Positions 63,728-64,000 of a stretch of 64,000 nucleotides of DNA are shown piece after piece. The translations under genes were made by a program, and so were the position numbers. Each line of letters begins with the position of its first letter. Within the stretch, counting starts at the first letter, position 1. Under the pieces are notes generated by a model. The model saw only the letters and a program-made list of their open reading frames with translations, did no database searches and had not been told where the DNA came from. The stretch is from PLA3 sp964592235 (lineage in GTDB: Bacteria > Planctomycetota > Phycisphaerae > UBA1845 > UTPLA1), in NCBI GenBank assembly GCA_964592235.1, contig CAZQCF010000007.1, positions 62,001 through 126,000 on the forward strand, read 5' to 3'.

Positions 63728-64000
63728 TCGGCCACGCCCGCAGCGACGGCTGACCGCCGAACGGCAAGCACCACGCGTGGCGAAAACCCGGCAGCTTCGC
63801 CACCGTGCACGACACGCCCGCTCCCTCACACGCCTCGGCGAACTTCGTCGCCTGCTCGAACGGCACCACCTCATCCTGATCGCCATGCAGAATCAGAATC
63901 GGCGGCGCGCCGGCGTGAACGTGCGAAAGCGGCGACGCCTCGACATACCGCGCGGCAAACTTCTCCGGCGGCCCGCCGAGATACGCCTCGCCCAGCCGGC
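63675..64000 (-). CDS. Alpha/beta-hydrolase (esterase/lipase-like), C-terminal part
   Basis: The gene enters from beyond the window; 108 codons are visible. I-L-I-L-H-G-D-Q-D-E-V-V-P supplies the acid residue (Asp) of the catalytic triad. L-P-G-F-R-H-A-W-C-L-P supplies the His. The order matches dienelactone hydrolase/prolyl oligopeptidase-like esterases. The nucleophile Ser lies outside the window. Confidence 0.82.
   Translation of the reverse strand, partial: RLGEAYLGGPPEKFAARYVEASPLSHVHAGAPPILILHGDQDEVVPFEQATKFAEACEGAGVSCTVAKLPGFRHAWCLPFGGQPSLRAWPIMTHFLAKHLEACATGG

Overview
The window reads as a high-GC planctomycete chromosome segment, probably Phycisphaerae or a neighbouring uncultured class. 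The evidence is a PEP-CTERM protein, a thrombospondin type 3 repeat protein, two membrane proteins carrying the C-x-x-C-G-Y-x-L-R...R-C-P-E-C-G zinc ribbon typical of that group, and several families of short dispersed repeats. No tRNA, rRNA, CRISPR array or insertion sequence was recognised. The assignment rests on style of content, not on a marker phylogeny.

Region 1 (1-23768) is a respiratory island. On the minus strand are a b6-type cytochrome b, a nine-CXXCH cytochrome c fused to a Rieske domain, and a large NHL beta-propeller protein with 20 CXXCH motifs. A 12-motif NapC/NirT-anchored cytochrome diverges from it. Next comes a minus-strand cbb3-like oxidase operon (membrane protein, diheme lipoprotein, CcoN, CcoO, two small membrane proteins) with no classical fused CcoP. 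It is followed by an outer-membrane protein with two tiny unlisted downstream peptides, a lipoprotein, a tetraheme lipoprotein overlapping a second NHL protein with eight hemes, then CcoI-type copper ATPase, a SafE/DsbD-type membrane protein, a small membrane protein and an M50 protease. About 56 c-type heme sites are encoded. The cbb3 operon and the outer-membrane protein unit share one promoter plan: a palindrome TGCGCG-N4-CGCGCA about 101 bases upstream of a 17-bp-spaced -35/-10 pair. I infer a chain from extracytoplasmic multiheme proteins through an unusual cytochrome b/Rieske complex to the oxidase.

Region 2 (23886-40282) is mostly housekeeping and accessory: trpS, a HAD hydrolase, a metallo-beta-lactamase-fold protein, a PPi-type phosphofructokinase with a clear promoter and operator-like palindrome, a VOC protein, a THUMP/RlmL-like methyltransferase, an AT-richer Nudix-kinase pair, zinc-ribbon proteins, an acetyltransferase, secreted surface proteins, rho and coaE.

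Region 3 (40581-57128) is a molybdenum-hydroxylase and purine/selenium-type cluster: two PLP enzymes, SsnA, a MocA/YgfJ-like nucleotidyltransferase, a shortened YgfK, a fused XdhD-type hydroxylase, XdhC, and a separate three-gene FAD/2Fe-2S/Mo hydroxylase operon. ParDE-like and HicBA-like toxin-antitoxin pairs sit inside it.

Region 4 (57345-64000) holds a small lipoprotein overlapping uvrA, a zinc-ribbon multipass membrane protein, an MFS transporter and the 3' part of an alpha/beta hydrolase. Across the window, short palindromic and tandem repeats lie between genes and also in frame inside at least six enzyme genes, which is the most pervasive unexplained feature.
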